Positions 53,409 to 64,000 of a stretch of 64,000 nt of DNA are shown piece by piece. A program made the translations under genes and the position numbers. The stretch covers positions 266,001 to 330,000 of the forward strand of contig CP046062.1 of NCBI GenBank assembly GCA_009676745.1. The letters are read 5' to 3'. Origin of the DNA: Leuconostoc mesenteroides subsp. mesenteroides. Its GTDB lineage: Bacteria > Bacillota > Bacilli > Lactobacillales > Lactobacillaceae. Position 1 is the stretch's first letter. Every line of letters starts with the position of its first letter. The notes beneath the pieces were generated by a model. That model did not search any database, was not told where the DNA came from, and worked only from the letters and a program-made list of their open reading frames with translations.

Positions 53409-54605
53409 ATGATTAAAAAATGTTTCTCGCTTATTGTTAAACTAGACAATATTGTATTCGATAACTTTATTTTCCAAGCAATATTCTCAGCAATGCGACA
53501 AACATTCCCAGCTCTGGTAATCAACGTTTACTTGCATCTGTTGTTCGTATTATTTTTAGCACCGAATGCTTTATTTTCTGTTATTTTTAATATCAATTTA
53601 AGAATTACAGGTTTACAAATAGTTCTTTCTATTTTGGACATCGTTATTCTCATGATTTTTGCCGCTGCCTTGACAAGTAAGTACTTAATTTATCGTGGCA
53701 TAAAAAATAATATATTGCCAATATTAACTAATTTTTTGGCTACCTACCTCCTTTTCACTATTAATACACAGGATTTTTCACATAATGTTTCACAATATTT
53801 AGTCGTTACCATATTAACTTTACTCAGTAGTGAATCCTACTATCAATACCAAAGGCTCTTTCGCAAAAACTTACAACCTTATTCGGCAAGATTTTTAGTT
53901 TGGTCCGCTTTTATTCTTATCCTTTATTTTTTGGTTCAACCGTATGTTCAACAAACTACGTTACAGTTACTGATTAGTAATATTTTGTCATCTAATTTTT
54001 TCACAACATTCGTCGGTCTACTGATAGTGGGAGCTTGTGCACCAATTCTGTATTTGTTAGGTATTGCATTACCAAACGAACTAACTTCCAATCAAGCAAC
54101 AATTAATGCTGTCGTCAGAAATTTAGATGTTATTTTGAAAAGTCCTCATACAGCATTGCCATACCCTGAAAATCTCTATAGTGTGTATGGTACGTTTTCA
54201 TTACTTGGTGGCATTGGTAATACACTAGCAATTAGTTTTTTGCTTTTATTTATGTCATCAAAAAGGAAGCAAAATTTAGGACTGCTATCCGTACTCCCTA
54301 GCTTATTCAATAATAATCAATTGCTCTATTTTGGATTACCACTATTCTTAAGACCGCTGATGTTAGTTCCTATGGTTTTATCTAGCGTAGTAGGTACCTT
54401 GGTTGGTTATTTAGCAATTGCCACACATTTGATAACGCCGACTGCCTTAGTGATACCAAATAATGCACCCAATTTGTTAACCGCATTCTTAGGAAGTGGT
54501 AACTTATCTTCCTTAATTGTAGTAGCAATCGTCTTTGTTTTGACAGTATTGATTTACAAACCATTTATCAAAATTGATAATGCTGAGGTGCAAAATGAGA
54601 AATAA
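53409..54605 (+). CDS. Degenerate cellobiose-type PTS EIIC-like membrane protein
   Basis: 398-residue membrane protein of the lactose/cellobiose EIIC family, with about ten hydrophobic segments. GTFSLLGGIGNTLAIS (262-277) matches the family. The sugar-site motif normally reading N-x-N-E-P-[VI]-x-FG-x-P is here LFNNNQLLYFGLPLF (299-313), so the key glutamate is lost. No IIA or IIB gene is near. It overlaps a DUF915 hydrolase gene and diverges from the dlt operon, suggesting a non-PTS role, perhaps envelope related. Ribosome site weak. Confidence 0.82.
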   Translation: MIKKCFSLIVKLDNIVFDNFIFQAIFSAMRQTFPALVINVYLHLLFVLFLAPNALFSVIFNINLRITGLQIVLSILDIVILMIFAAALTSKYLIYRGIKNNILPILTNFLATYLLFTINTQDFSHNVSQYLVVTILTLLSSESYYQYQRLFRKNLQPYSARFLVWSAFILILYFLVQPYVQQTTLQLLISNILSSNFFTTFVGLLIVGACAPILYLLGIALPNELTSNQATINAVVRNLDVILKSPHTALPYPENLYSVYGTFSLLGGIGNTLAISFLLLFMSSKRKQNLGLLSVLPSLFNNNQLLYFGLPLFLRPLMLVPMVLSSVVGTLVGYLAIATHLITPTALVIPNNAPNLLTAFLGSGNLSSLIVVAIVFVLTVLIYKPFIKIDNAEVQNEK

Positions 54606-55431
54606 ATTAATCATCTTCTTCAGCTTCATATTATTAATAGTAGTTGGCATATTTAGTCATAGTTGGGTTGTCCACACTCGTACCGCACAATCGAAAATAC
54701 AAACATCACATATGTCACCAATCATTCTAGTTCCAGGTTCGAGTGCTTCAGTCAATCGCTTTGATAGTCTGTTAACTAAGCTCAACACCAAGAACCAGCG
54801 ACACGATATTTTAAAAGTTTTAGTCACTAAAGATGATAAACTGATATATAGTGGCAAAATTCGTTCTAGCGATGAGCAGCCATTTATTATCATTGGGTTT
54901 CAAAACAATGCTGATGGTTACAATAATATTAAAAAGCAGGCTAAATTTCTAAATACTGCTCTTACTGATTTACAAAGTCGTTATCATTTCCATAATTTTC
55001 AAGGCATTGGTCACTCAAACGGCGGGCTCATTTGGACTAGGTATTTAGAAAGCTACTACAATGCTGACAATTTCAATATGGCAACTTTAATGACGCTAGG
55101 TACCCCTTTTAACTTTTCTGAATCCTCATCACAGCGTCGGACAGTCATGTTAAAAGACTTTGTTGAAAAAAAAACCAAATTACCCTCTAATTTAGTTATG
55201 TATTCCATAGCTGGTACAGAAGATTATACAGATGACGGCATTGTTCCAGTTCAAAGTGTTTTAGCCGGAAAATATATTTTCCAAAAACATGTCAAATCCT
55301 ATACTCAAATTACTGTTTCTGGAGATGATGCGCAACATTCAAGTCTTCCAGAAAATACAGAAGTTGTGAAATTAATACAAGAACATTTACTGAAAGAAAA
55401 CTCTAGCAATAACTTTCGAAAACCACAATAA
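54595..55431 (+). CDS. Exported DUF915-type alpha/beta hydrolase
   Basis: 278-residue protein with an N-terminal membrane or signal segment (RNKLIIFFSFILLIVVGIFSH), then an alpha/beta hydrolase domain. The oxyanion start is PIILVPGSSASVNRF; the nucleophile elbow is GIGHSNGGLIW; an acid is in AGTEDYTDDGIVP and a His in GDDAQHSSLPEN. The ATG at 54595 follows GAGGTGC and lies inside the end of the EIIC-like gene (11-bp overlap). Probably an extracellular esterase or lipase-like enzyme; substrate unknown. Confidence 0.88.
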   Translation: MRNKLIIFFSFILLIVVGIFSHSWVVHTRTAQSKIQTSHMSPIILVPGSSASVNRFDSLLTKLNTKNQRHDILKVLVTKDDKLIYSGKIRSSDEQPFIIIGFQNNADGYNNIKKQAKFLNTALTDLQSRYHFHNFQGIGHSNGGLIWTRYLESYYNADNFNMATLMTLGTPFNFSESSSQRRTVMLKDFVEKKTKLPSNLVMYSIAGTEDYTDDGIVPVQSVLAGKYIFQKHVKSYTQITVSGDDAQHSSLPENTEVVKLIQEHLLKENSSNNFRKPQ

Positions 55432-55458
55432 AGGCAGCCCAGATGGGCTGCCTTTATT
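55427..55458. terminator. Bidirectional terminator
   Basis: 14-bp perfect stem AATAAAGGCAGCCC / GGGCTGCCTTTATT with AGAT loop, between the DUF915 hydrolase and the convergent sigma factor. Confidence 0.93.
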
Positions 55459-56005
55459 TTATAGCAATCTCTGTTATGATCTTTTTTAGACGATATTGCA
55501 TTTGCTCAAATCGTCGTTTTTCACTATCTTCAATATCATATTTAAGTACTCCTATGATTTGCAATAGTGCTTCCTTAAAAGCCACGGATTCAGCCATATT
55601 TATTTTTGAAAGTGATTCACGTAATGCAAAAATATGCTCTGGATTATACGTGTCAGTTCCTACATTAATAGTCGTTTCGTCGTCATCGATAGCTAGCATT
55701 TTATGATTAAATTGCCCCTTTTCAGTGTAGTGATGACGAACCAAATCAGTAGCCCTATTTGACAAAGCCGTAATAAAATAAGTCGAAAATTTAGCGCGTG
55801 GCCGATTACAATCATATTTTTGTACACACTTCATTAGGATTTCTAATCCCTCTGAATACCAATCATCCTGTTTTATTCGACCACTAATTTTTCGCGAATG
55901 CACATCAAATATAGCCGCTTGTAAATGTTTAATTAATACATTATATGCAAATTCGTGCCCCTTTTGCGCCGCGATAACTACCCCGATTAATCTATCTGTC
56001 CCCAA
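55454..56005 (-). CDS. Alternative sigma factor, SigH/ComX-like
   Basis: 183-residue sigma-70 family protein. Region 2 is recognisable (LIKHLQAAIFDV ... DDWYSEGLEILMKCVQKYDCNRPRAKFSTYFITALSNRATDLVRHHY). Region 4 is short and poorly conserved, as in ComX/SigH of lactic acid bacteria. The place right after mrnC-rlmB is where sigH sits in Bacillus and relatives. Start is a TTG (56003-56005) with GGGAG eight bases upstream; no other start precedes region 2. Likely drives competence or stationary-phase genes; whether functional is unknown. Confidence 0.82.
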   Translation of the reverse strand: MGTDRLIGVVIAAQKGHEFAYNVLIKHLQAAIFDVHSRKISGRIKQDDWYSEGLEILMKCVQKYDCNRPRAKFSTYFITALSNRATDLVRHHYTEKGQFNHKMLAIDDDETTINVGTDTYNPEHIFALRESLSKINMAESVAFKEALLQIIGVLKYDIEDSEKRRFEQMQYRLKKIITEIAIK

Positions 56006-56043
56006 TTATATGCTCCCGCCATATTAGTCGTTTAATCAACTAC

Positions 56044-56793
56044 TTATAACGGATTTCGTGAATTATATCCTTGATAAATCAACAAACTAGCAGCGACACT
56101 AGCATTCAAACTCTGAACATGCCCCACCATTGGAATCGTGACCATACCATCAACTTTTTTCTTTAATAATGGTGAAATACCTCTTCCTTCATTACCAATA
56201 ATCAATGCTACCGGACCATTTGCATCCCAACGACGATAATCATCACCAGCCATATCTGTTCCAAAAACCCAAATATTACGCTTCTTAAGCTCTTCCACTA
56301 CGTTTACTAAGTTCGTCACTCGAGCAACAGGAACATGTTCAATGGCTCCAGTGGATGTCTTAGCAACGGTTGCTGTCAGTTGAACTGCCCGACGTTTTGG
56401 GATAATGATACCGTGAACTCCAGCTGCGTCAGCAGTACGCAAAATAGACCCTAAGTTGTGTGGATCTTCAATACCATCTAAAATAATGAAAAATGGCGCT
56501 TCACCTTTTTTGTCAGCCTGATCAAATAAATCATCAATTGATGCATACTCAAAGGCAGCCACACTTAGAACAACACCTTGGTGATTAGCTCCATCAGTTA
56601 GCTCATCTAGTTTTGACTTTGGGGCCTGTTGAATGACTAACCTTTTTTTCTTGGCCAATTGCGTTACTTCGTTACGAATCTTATCTTGTAACCCTGTTTG
56701 TAGCCAAACCTTATTGATTTCCTGCGTACTTTTCAACGATTCAACACTGGCATGATGCCCATAAACGAATTCTGTCAATTGATTTGGTCTCAT
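56044..56793 (-). CDS. rlmB: 23S rRNA 2'-O-methyltransferase RlmB-like (TrmH family)
   Basis: 249-residue SPOUT methyltransferase with an N-terminal substrate-binding domain (FVYGHHASVESLKS) and the knot motifs ILDGIEDPHNLGSILRTADAAGV, VALIIGNEGRGISPLLKK and VQSLNASVAASLLIY. Overlaps mrnC by 4 bp, the usual arrangement. Confidence 0.94.
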   Translation of the reverse strand: MRPNQLTEFVYGHHASVESLKSTQEINKVWLQTGLQDKIRNEVTQLAKKKRLVIQQAPKSKLDELTDGANHQGVVLSVAAFEYASIDDLFDQADKKGEAPFFIILDGIEDPHNLGSILRTADAAGVHGIIIPKRRAVQLTATVAKTSTGAIEHVPVARVTNLVNVVEELKKRNIWVFGTDMAGDDYRRWDANGPVALIIGNEGRGISPLLKKKVDGMVTIPMVGHVQSLNASVAASLLIYQGYNSRNPL

Positions 56794-57197
56794 TTGTTTG
56801 TACTCCCTGTCTCCACCTGTTCAAAAATCCATGTCATCAGTTCTAAGATACGCTCACGCTGTTCAGACATATACAAATAACCAAATAATGCTTCAATACC
56901 TGTTGAAATTCGATATGTAATGACATCAGTATTTTTTGCTTTGGTATGTGATTTAGCATTACGACCACGTTTAAAATAATCTAATTCATCATCGCTTAGA
57001 ATATCGCTTACCATCATTTGCTCAAATAACGCAGCATGTGCTTTCGCAGAAACATAATGTTTACTACGTCTTTGTAGTTCGTTTACTTTTGTTAAGCCCA
57101 AAGACAATAAATGCCGTCGTACTTCTAGTTCGTAGATTGCATCGCCAATATAAGCCAGCGATAATCCGTTCATTTGTCTGTAATTTAAATTATGCAT
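56790..57197 (-). CDS. mrnC: Mini-ribonuclease III (23S rRNA maturation)
   Basis: 135-residue RNase III domain without dsRBD, trimming 23S rRNA precursor. Signature LSLAYIGDAIYELEVRRHLL with active-site Asp, HYVSAKAHAALFEQM, and the second acidic site region GIEALFGYLYM. ATG at 57195-57197 lacks a ribosome site and has a TATAAT 6 nt away, suggesting a leaderless transcript. Confidence 0.94.
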   Translation of the reverse strand: MHNLNYRQMNGLSLAYIGDAIYELEVRRHLLSLGLTKVNELQRRSKHYVSAKAHAALFEQMMVSDILSDDELDYFKRGRNAKSHTKAKNTDVITYRISTGIEALFGYLYMSEQRERILELMTWIFEQVETGSTNK

Positions 57198-57203
57198 AAT
57201 TCA

Positions 57204-57209
57204 ATTATA
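57204..57209 (-). promoter_or_regulatory. -10 box abutting the mrnC start
   Basis: TATAAT on the minus strand, 6 nt before the ATG. The best -35 is TTGCAC with a long 19-bp spacer. Confidence 0.55.
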
Positions 57210-57365
57210 CGCAATTATGTTGACTTGCGTGCAAATTTTAATAAATGTTCTGCAGAACTATTTAAGTTTATCTACTTTTAATGAAATTGAGAAGCACTTT
57301 GGCATAAACGGTAGCATTTTTGGCATAATATGCACTTTTATTATGAAAACATGCTTTTAATAATT

Positions 57366-57402
57366 AAAAAAAACACTTATCATGTACGATAAGTGTTTTT
57401 AA
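57366..57402 (-). terminator. rpoBC terminator
   Basis: 13-bp perfect stem AAAAACACTTATC / GATAAGTGTTTTT with ATGTAC loop, 12 bp past the rpoC stop. Confidence 0.93.
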
Positions 57403-57413
57403 ATACTATGTTT

Positions 57414-60400
57414 TTAGTTATCAAATGTTTTTGCAACATCGTCTAACTTAGGAATATCTGAAGCTTCTTCGTCTTCAGAATCAGGTTGAGCAATAACATC
57501 CCCGACAACTTTACTCTTGATCTTACGATATTCAGCCATACCAGTTCCGGCAGGAATAATCTTACCAATAATAACGTTCTCTTTCAAACCAACCAATGGA
57601 TCGTTTTTGCCACGAATAGCAGCATCTGTCAAAACACGTGTTGTTTCTTGGAATGATGCGGCAGACAAGAATGAATTTGTCTCAAGAGCCGCCTTAGTAA
57701 TTCCCAGCAGAACTGGACGAGCAGTCGCTGGTACTAATCCTTCAAACAATGCTGGTTCGTTAGCGCGCTTGAAATCAGCAATATCCATTAACGTTCCTGG
57801 CAACAAGTCTGTTTGGCCTGGATCCATGACACGGATTTTACGTAACATTTGACGAATCATTACTTCAATATGTTTGTCAGAAACTTCAATACCTTGCAAA
57901 CGGTAAACCTTTTGAATTTCAGTTAGCATATATGACTCTGTTGTCAAAGTATCTGTAACAGCTAACAACTCTTTAGGATCAATTGGCCCTTCGTTGATAG
58001 CTTCACCACGCTGAATCTCGTCCCCTTCACCAAAACGCATACGTGTTGTCAAAGGTAGCGTATAAGTTCTTGTATCAGTTTCGCCTTCAATTGTAACTGA
58101 CTTTGTGCGGTCTGCAGGATTTTCTTCAATCACAGTAATTGTACCCGTAACTTCAGAAATTTCTGCACGTCCCTTAGGAATACGTGCCTCAACAATTTCT
58201 TGAACACGAGGCAAACCTTGTGTAATATCATTACCACCAGCAACACCACCCGTGTGGAAGTTACGCATAGTCAATTGTGTACCTGGTTCACCGATTGATT
58301 GTGCAGCAACAGTTCCAACAGCTTCACCAACTTCAACTTCTTCACCAGAAGCTAGGTTACGACCGTAGTCAAGCACTGAAACACCGTGTTCCGTTGTTGA
58401 TGTAAAGACTGAACGAATAGTGACTTCTTTAATACCAGCATTCACAATCTTCTTGGCAACATCTTCATCAATCATTTCATTACGTGAAACGATTTTTTCA
58501 GCTGTTTCAGGATCAAACACAGACTTCATTGCATAACGACCAAGAATACGATCGTACAATGGTTCAACCACAGATGTACCATCCATAATTGCTTGAACGG
58601 CAACACCACGATCTGAATCGTTGTCAAACTCACGTACAATAACATCTTGCGCAACATCGACTAATCGACGTGTCAAGTAACCTGAGTTGGCTGTCTTCAA
58701 GGCCGTATCTGACATTCCCTTACGTGCTCCGTGAGTAGAAATAAACATTTCCATCACTGTCAAACCTTCACGGAAGTTAGCTGTAACTGGCAATTCAATA
58801 ATCTTACCACCAGGTCCAGCCATCAATCCACGCATACCAGCTAATTGAACGAAGTTCGAAATGTTACCTCGAGCCCCAGAATCTTGCATCATAAAGATAG
58901 GGTTCGTTGGTTCAAACGATTCAATCAACTTGTCTTGAATAATATCCTTAGCTTTTGTCCAAATTTCGGTTACACGTTGATAACGTTCTGAATCAGTTAT
59001 CAAACCACGACGGAACTGCTTTGTTACTGTGGCAACTTGACTATGAGCATCTTCAAGAATAGCAGGTTTTTCCTCTAATTCCAAAACATCCGTCATCGAC
59101 ACTGTTAAGCCAGATTCAGTAGACTTGTCGTAACCCAAATCTTTCATACGATCCAACAACAATGAGGTTTCCGTCACCTTGTAACGCTTATATACTTCAG
59201 CGATAATATCTGACAAGAAGCCCTTCTTGAAAGGATTAACAATTGCTGTATCAGCTAAATAATCATGTATATTTTCACCAGCGTCAATAAAGAAACTATC
59301 ATCAACTCGCTTAAAGTTATCTTCCGATGGTTCATTGATGTATGGGAAATCTGAAGGCAAAATTTCGTTAAAGAATAACTTACCAACCGATGTGATCAAT
59401 ACTTTTGAACGTTGATCGTCAGTAAATGGCTTTTCACTTGGGAATGAAGAAGTCTGAATACCTACTCGTGTATGATAATGAACAACTTTGCTTGCAAAAG
59501 CAATTCGTGCTTCATCAACGCTAGAGAAAATCATTCCTTCGCCTTCACGACCAGCTTCCTCAGTAGTCAAATAGTAGTTTCCAATAACCATATCCTGTGA
59601 TGGCGCAACAATTGGCTTTCCATCTTTAGGTGCCAAAATATGTCCGGCAGCAAGCATCAACAAACGTGCTTCAGCTTGTGCTTCATCAGACAATGGTACG
59701 TGGATGGCCATCTGATCACCATCGAAATCGGCGTTATAGGCTTCAGTAACCAATGGGTGCAACCGCATTGCTTTACCTGAAACCAACACTGGCTCAAACG
59801 CTTGGATTCCCAGGCGGTGCAATGTAGGTGCTCGGTTCAACAGAACAGGGTGCTCCTTGATAACATCTTCCAAGACATCCATCACATCACCGTCAGCTTT
59901 ATCAATCTTGCGTTTAGCAGACTTGACATTACCAGCCAACTTACGTGTTGTTAATTCTTTCATGATAAATGGACGGAATAGCTCAATAGCCATTGGCACT
60001 GGCAATCCCATTTGATTCATCTTCAAGAAAGGTCCAACATCGATAACTGAACGGCCAGAATAATCAACACGCTTACCAAGTAGGTTTTGACGGAAACGGC
60101 CTTGCTTACCTTTCAACATGTGTGAAAGTGATTTCAATGGACGATTACCTGGACCAGCAACCGGACGACCACGACGACCATTATCAATCAACGCATCAAC
60201 AGCTTCTTGTAACATACGCTTTTCATTTTGCACGATAATGCCTGGCGCATTCAAATCAAGCAAACGCTTCAAACGATTGTTACGGTTGATGACACGGCGA
60301 TATAAATCATTCAAATCGGATGTGGCAAAACGGCCACCTTCCAATTGAACCATCGGACGCAAATCAGGAGGAATAACTGGAATAACTTCCATTACCATCC

Positions 60401-61076
60401 ATTCAGGTTTGTTATCTGACTGGAGGAAGGCTTCAATTATATCCAAACGACGAACCGCACGTACTCGTTTTTGTCCCGTTGCTTCTTGCAATTCACGCTT
60501 CAATTCATCGGCTTCTGTAGCTAAATCAACGTTTGCAAGTAATTCTTTAATTGCTTCTGCGCCCATGCCAGCCTTAAAGCCAGCTCCATATTCTTTTTTC
60601 AGTTGACGATACTCACGTTCCGTCATCATTTGCTTCTTTTCAACAGGTGCATCACCTGGTTCAATAACGACATAAGAAGCAAAATAGATAATTTCTTCAA
60701 GTGAACGTGGGGACATGTCTAATACAAGTCCCATACGTGAAGGAATACCCTTAAAATACCAAATATGTGTAACAGGAGCAGCTAATTCGATGTGACCCAT
60801 ACGTTCACGACGAACTTTTGATGATGTTACTTCAACACCACAGCGGTCACAAACAATACCCTTATATCGGATTCGTTTGTACTTACCACAGGCGCATTCA
60901 TAATCTTTTGTAGGTCCGAAAATACGTTCATCGAACAGGCCATCTTTTTCCGGCTTAAGTGTTCGATAGTTAATCGTTTCTGGCTTCTTTACTTCGCCAT
61001 AAGACCATGAACGAATCTTATCAGGTGAAGCCAAAGCGATTTGCATACTTTCGAATTTATTAACATCGATTGCCAT
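57414..61076 (-). CDS. rpoC: RNA polymerase beta' subunit
   Basis: 1220-residue catalytic subunit. N-terminal zinc site [21 protein letters not shown], the catalytic NADFDGDQM near residue 450, the trigger-loop region ([16 protein letters not shown]) and the C-terminal [24 protein letters not shown] are all present. It follows rpoB by 23 bp. Length is typical of lactic acid bacteria. Confidence 0.99.
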   Translation of the reverse strand: MAIDVNKFESMQIALASPDKIRSWSYGEVKKPETINYRTLKPEKDGLFDERIFGPTKDYECACGKYKRIRYKGIVCDRCGVEVTSSKVRRERMGHIELAAPVTHIWYFKGIPSRMGLVLDMSPRSLEEIIYFASYVVIEPGDAPVEKKQMMTEREYRQLKKEYGAGFKAGMGAEAIKELLANVDLATEADELKRELQEATGQKRVRAVRRLDIIEAFLQSDNKPEWMVMEVIPVIPPDLRPMVQLEGGRFATSDLNDLYRRVINRNNRLKRLLDLNAPGIIVQNEKRMLQEAVDALIDNGRRGRPVAGPGNRPLKSLSHMLKGKQGRFRQNLLGKRVDYSGRSVIDVGPFLKMNQMGLPVPMAIELFRPFIMKELTTRKLAGNVKSAKRKIDKADGDVMDVLEDVIKEHPVLLNRAPTLHRLGIQAFEPVLVSGKAMRLHPLVTEAYNADFDGDQMAIHVPLSDEAQAEARLLMLAAGHILAPKDGKPIVAPSQDMVIGNYYLTTEEAGREGEGMIFSSVDEARIAFASKVVHYHTRVGIQTSSFPSEKPFTDDQRSKVLITSVGKLFFNEILPSDFPYINEPSEDNFKRVDDSFFIDAGENIHDYLADTAIVNPFKKGFLSDIIAEVYKRYKVTETSLLLDRMKDLGYDKSTESGLTVSMTDVLELEEKPAILEDAHSQVATVTKQFRRGLITDSERYQRVTEIWTKAKDIIQDKLIESFEPTNPIFMMQDSGARGNISNFVQLAGMRGLMAGPGGKIIELPVTANFREGLTVMEMFISTHGARKGMSDTALKTANSGYLTRRLVDVAQDVIVREFDNDSDRGVAVQAIMDGTSVVEPLYDRILGRYAMKSVFDPETAEKIVSRNEMIDEDVAKKIVNAGIKEVTIRSVFTSTTEHGVSVLDYGRNLASGEEVEVGEAVGTVAAQSIGEPGTQLTMRNFHTGGVAGGNDITQGLPRVQEIVEARIPKGRAEISEVTGTITVIEENPADRTKSVTIEGETDTRTYTLPLTTRMRFGEGDEIQRGEAINEGPIDPKELLAVTDTLTTESYMLTEIQKVYRLQGIEVSDKHIEVMIRQMLRKIRVMDPGQTDLLPGTLMDIADFKRANEPALFEGLVPATARPVLLGITKAALETNSFLSAASFQETTRVLTDAAIRGKNDPLVGLKENVIIGKIIPAGTGMAEYRKIKSKVVGDVIAQPDSEDEEASDIPKLDDVAKTFDN

Positions 61077-61099
61077 CTATTTGCTGTTACCTTTCTAAA

Positions 61100-64000
61100 T
61101 TATTTTTCTTCAAATGTTTGACTTTGTTCTTCAACCTTAGAAAAGGCTGCAGCAACTTCTTCATCATCTTTGTTCAACAGATCAGGATTTGTACGAGCTA
61201 GCTTTTCAAGTGCATCAACAGGCAAAATTGAATCATCTTCATCCATTTGACGTAATTCAACTTCATCACCGGCACCATCTAGTACCTGCATGTCCAAACC
61301 AAGTGCTTGTAATTCTTTGACCAAAACACGGAAAGACTCAGGTACGCCAGGACGAGGAATTGGTTCACCCTTAATAATTGATTCATAAACTTTGACACGT
61401 CCTGCAACATCATCTGACTTGTACGTCAAAATTTCTTGCAAGGTGTAAGCTGCGCCATAAGCTTCCAAAGCCCAAACTTCCATTTCACCGAAACGCTGTC
61501 CACCAAACTGAGCTTTACCACCCAAAGGCTGCTGTGTAACAAGTGAGTAAGGTCCGATTGAACGGGCATGAATTTTATCATCAACCATGTGGGCTAGTTT
61601 CATATAATGCATGACACCAACACCAACACGCTTATCAAAGGCTTCACCAGTACGTCCATCATAGACAACTGACTTACCGTCTTGTGGTAACCCAGCTTCA
61701 CGTAAGGCCATTTCAATTTCATCATCACTGGCTCCATCAAAGACAGGTGAAGCAACATGGATACCAAGTTTCTTGGCGGCAAATCCTAAGTGCAATTCAA
61801 GTACTTGCCCAATATTCATACGTGATGGCACACCCATGGGTGACAATAGAATGTCAATAGGTGTTCCATCAGGCATATATGGCATATCTTCTTCTGGTAC
61901 AACAACAGAAACAGTTCCCTTGTTTCCATGACGGCCGGCCATCTTATCACCAACTTGAATCTTACGCTTTTGTGCAATATAAACACGAACCATCATATTA
62001 ACACCCGGTGCTAATTCGTCACCATTTTCAGGTGTGTAAATACGAACGTTTTGAACGACACCGCCACCACCATGAGGAACACGTAATGATGTATCACGTA
62101 CTTCACGTGCTTTTTCGCCAAAAATAGCATGCAATAGACGTTCTTCAGCAGAAAGCTCAGTAACACCCTTAGGCGTTACCTTACCAACTAAGATATCACC
62201 ATCATGCACTTCAGCACCAACACGAATAATACCGTCTGCATCCAAGTCCTTTAACTGATCTTCACCAGTATTAGGGATTTCGCGAGTCATTTCTTCCGGT
62301 CCAAGTTTTGTGTCTCGCGCTTCAGAATCGTATTCTTCAATGTGAATTGAAGTATAAACATCTTCACGAACCAAACGTTCGTTTAAGACAATGGCATCTT
62401 CGAAGTTATAACCTTGCCAAGTCATGAAAGCAATTAAGGGGTTTTGTCCTAAGGCTAATTCACCTTGCTCCATTGAAGGGCCATCTGCCAAAACCTCATC
62501 GGCTTCAATATGCTCACCGACATGCACAATTGGCTTTTGGTTATAGTTTTTACCACCGTTTGAACGACGGAATTTCATTAATTCGTAAGTGTCTAATTGA
62601 CCATCTTCACGACGAACACGGATTTGGCGACCGTCCACATACTCAACTTCACCAGATGCGCGTGCAATCATCGCAACACCAGAATCGTGGGCTGCTTTAT
62701 ACTCAATGCCTGTTCCTACTAATGGTGAATGTGGATCAAGCAAAGGCACTGCCTGACGTTGCATGTTGGCACCCATCAAAGCACGGTTGGAATCATCATT
62801 TTCCAAGAATGGAATAGCTGCTGTTCCAACAGAAACAACTTGCTTTGGCGAAACGTCCATGTAATCAATACGATCAATAGGTGTTTCAATGTTTTCTTCA
62901 CCAAAACGAGCCATAACCGTACCGTGCACAAAGCTACCATCTTCATTTAATGGCGAGTTAGCTTGGGCAACAATATAGTTATCTTCTTCATCGGCTGTCA
63001 AATAATCAATTTTATCTGTAACCTTATGGGTTGTCCAATCAACACGACGGTATGGTGTTTCGACGAAACCATATTTGTTAATACGACCATAAGTGGCCAA
63101 TGAGTTAATTAACCCAATGTTAGGACCTTCTGGTGTTTCAATCGGATCAATACGACCATAGTGTGTATAGTGAACATCTCGAACTTCAACACCGGCACGA
63201 TCACGAGTCAAACCACCAGGTCCAAGAGCTGACAAACGACGCTTGTGGTTCATTTCACCCAATGGATTAGTTTGGTCCATAAACTGTGATAATTGGGAAG
63301 AACCAAAGAATTCTTTGACAGCAGCCACAACAGGACGTATATTGATTAACTGTTGTGGTGTGACCGTGTTAGCATCTTGAATTGACATACGTTCACGAAC
63401 AACACGTTCCATTCGTGTTAAGCCAATACGGAATTGGTTTTGCAACAATTCACCAACAGAACGAATACGACGGTTACCCAAGTGATCAATATCATCGACA
63501 TGACCAACACCTTCTTGCAAGTTCAAGAAGTAGTTCATACCTGCCAAGATATCAGCTGGACGTACTGTACGATCGTCTTCATCAATATGCCCATTACCAA
63601 TCAACAACAATGTCTTATCTGGGTTTTCGGGAGACTCAATTTTGATTCTTTGAAGAGTTACAGGTTCCTCAAGAACAGCATCGCCTGATGGCGTATATGT
63701 TGTTGTCTTAAAGTCTTCGCGATCCAAATATGGTGCTAGTTTAGAGATAACTTCCTTATCAACTAACGTACCTTTTTCAGCAATAACTTCACCAGAATCA
63801 GGGTCAGCCAATGTTTCCGCCAATGTTTGGTTTAACAAACGTGTCTTAAGTGACAACTTTTTATTGATTTTATAACGACCCACAGAAGCTAAATCATAAC
63901 GCTTTGGATCAAAGAAACGAGCAACTAATAATGCGCGTGATGAATCAGCTGTCTTTGGTTCACCTGGACGCAAACGTTCGTATACATCTTTCAATGCTTC
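61100..64000 (-). CDS. rpoB: RNA polymerase beta subunit, N-terminal part beyond the window
   Basis: The window holds the last 966 or so codons; the start lies past the right edge. Rifampicin-region [39 protein letters not shown] is wild type by eye. Further motifs are [30 protein letters not shown] and [38 protein letters not shown]. The protein ends in a short acidic tail. Cotranscribed with rpoC. Confidence 0.99.
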   Translation of the reverse strand, partial: EALKDVYERLRPGEPKTADSSRALLVARFFDPKRYDLASVGRYKINKKLSLKTRLLNQTLAETLADPDSGEVIAEKGTLVDKEVISKLAPYLDREDFKTTTYTPSGDAVLEEPVTLQRIKIESPENPDKTLLLIGNGHIDEDDRTVRPADILAGMNYFLNLQEGVGHVDDIDHLGNRRIRSVGELLQNQFRIGLTRMERVVRERMSIQDANTVTPQQLINIRPVVAAVKEFFGSSQLSQFMDQTNPLGEMNHKRRLSALGPGGLTRDRAGVEVRDVHYTHYGRIDPIETPEGPNIGLINSLATYGRINKYGFVETPYRRVDWTTHKVTDKIDYLTADEEDNYIVAQANSPLNEDGSFVHGTVMARFGEENIETPIDRIDYMDVSPKQVVSVGTAAIPFLENDDSNRALMGANMQRQAVPLLDPHSPLVGTGIEYKAAHDSGVAMIARASGEVEYVDGRQIRVRREDGQLDTYELMKFRRSNGGKNYNQKPIVHVGEHIEADEVLADGPSMEQGELALGQNPLIAFMTWQGYNFEDAIVLNERLVREDVYTSIHIEEYDSEARDTKLGPEEMTREIPNTGEDQLKDLDADGIIRVGAEVHDGDILVGKVTPKGVTELSAEERLLHAIFGEKAREVRDTSLRVPHGGGGVVQNVRIYTPENGDELAPGVNMMVRVYIAQKRKIQVGDKMAGRHGNKGTVSVVVPEEDMPYMPDGTPIDILLSPMGVPSRMNIGQVLELHLGFAAKKLGIHVASPVFDGASDDEIEMALREAGLPQDGKSVVYDGRTGEAFDKRVGVGVMHYMKLAHMVDDKIHARSIGPYSLVTQQPLGGKAQFGGQRFGEMEVWALEAYGAAYTLQEILTYKSDDVAGRVKVYESIIKGEPIPRPGVPESFRVLVKELQALGLDMQVLDGAGDEVELRQMDEDDSILPVDALEKLARTNPDLLNKDDEEVAAAFSKVEEQSQTFEEK

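Overview
The window reads as a chromosomal segment of a low-GC Gram-positive lactic acid bacterium, most likely Leuconostoc or a close relative in the Lactobacillaceae. This rests on protein-level resemblance, AGGAGG-type ribosome binding sites, a CIRCE-controlled groESL operon, CcpA (cre) sites around PTS genes, Met T-boxes of the lactic acid bacterial type, and a dltXABCD operon. No phage, insertion sequence, tRNA, rRNA or CRISPR array was found. Most genes lie on the minus strand.

Layout. 1-2050: groEL (cut by the window edge) and groES behind a perfect CIRCE. 2049-8057: a YitT-type membrane protein, a mannose-class PTS (IIAB, IIC, IID, DUF956) with two cre sites, manA with a cre at its start, and a nitroreductase. 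8150-14000: a small exporter-like protein, HAD phosphatase, FemX-type ligase, rex, then tsaB-rimI-rimI-tsaD for t6A. 14050-23540: ptsHI, an M32 carboxypeptidase, tsaC-prmC-prfA-tdk, a wall hydrolase and an ITPase-type pyrophosphatase. 23756-25922: murT-gatD for lipid II amidation. 25921-29600: a 57-residue membrane protein, a KimA-like permease and a PfoR/EIIC_2 membrane protein preceded by an attenuator with an Ile/Val-rich leader peptide. 29716-30711: an AI-2E family protein.

30745-43242 is a methionine regulon of three transcription units, each with a promoter and a Met T-box: smORF-metF-smORF-metE; a short MetE paralog-smORF-metY; and metA-metB-metC-short MetE paralog-luxS. Undescribed-looking 32-codon ORFs sit just upstream of metE, metF and metY, and a relic-like sequence precedes luxS. 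Two of these ORFs share 18 of 32 residues with many synonymous codon differences, so a conserved micropeptide is likely.

43351-64000: a thioredoxin-like gene, a PDZ-less HtrA beside a two-component system, acpS-alr-mazF (no visible antitoxin), dltXABCD, a divergent pair of degenerate EIIC and DUF915 hydrolase, a SigH/ComX-like sigma factor with rlmB and mrnC, then rpoC and most of rpoB. Three genes (tsaB, acpS, mrnC) have a -10 box 6-7 nt from the start codon and no Shine-Dalgarno sequence, suggesting leaderless transcripts.

The most novel candidates are the methionine-operon micropeptides, the Ile/Val attenuator ahead of the PfoR-like protein, and a MurT that lacks all zinc-ribbon cysteines.
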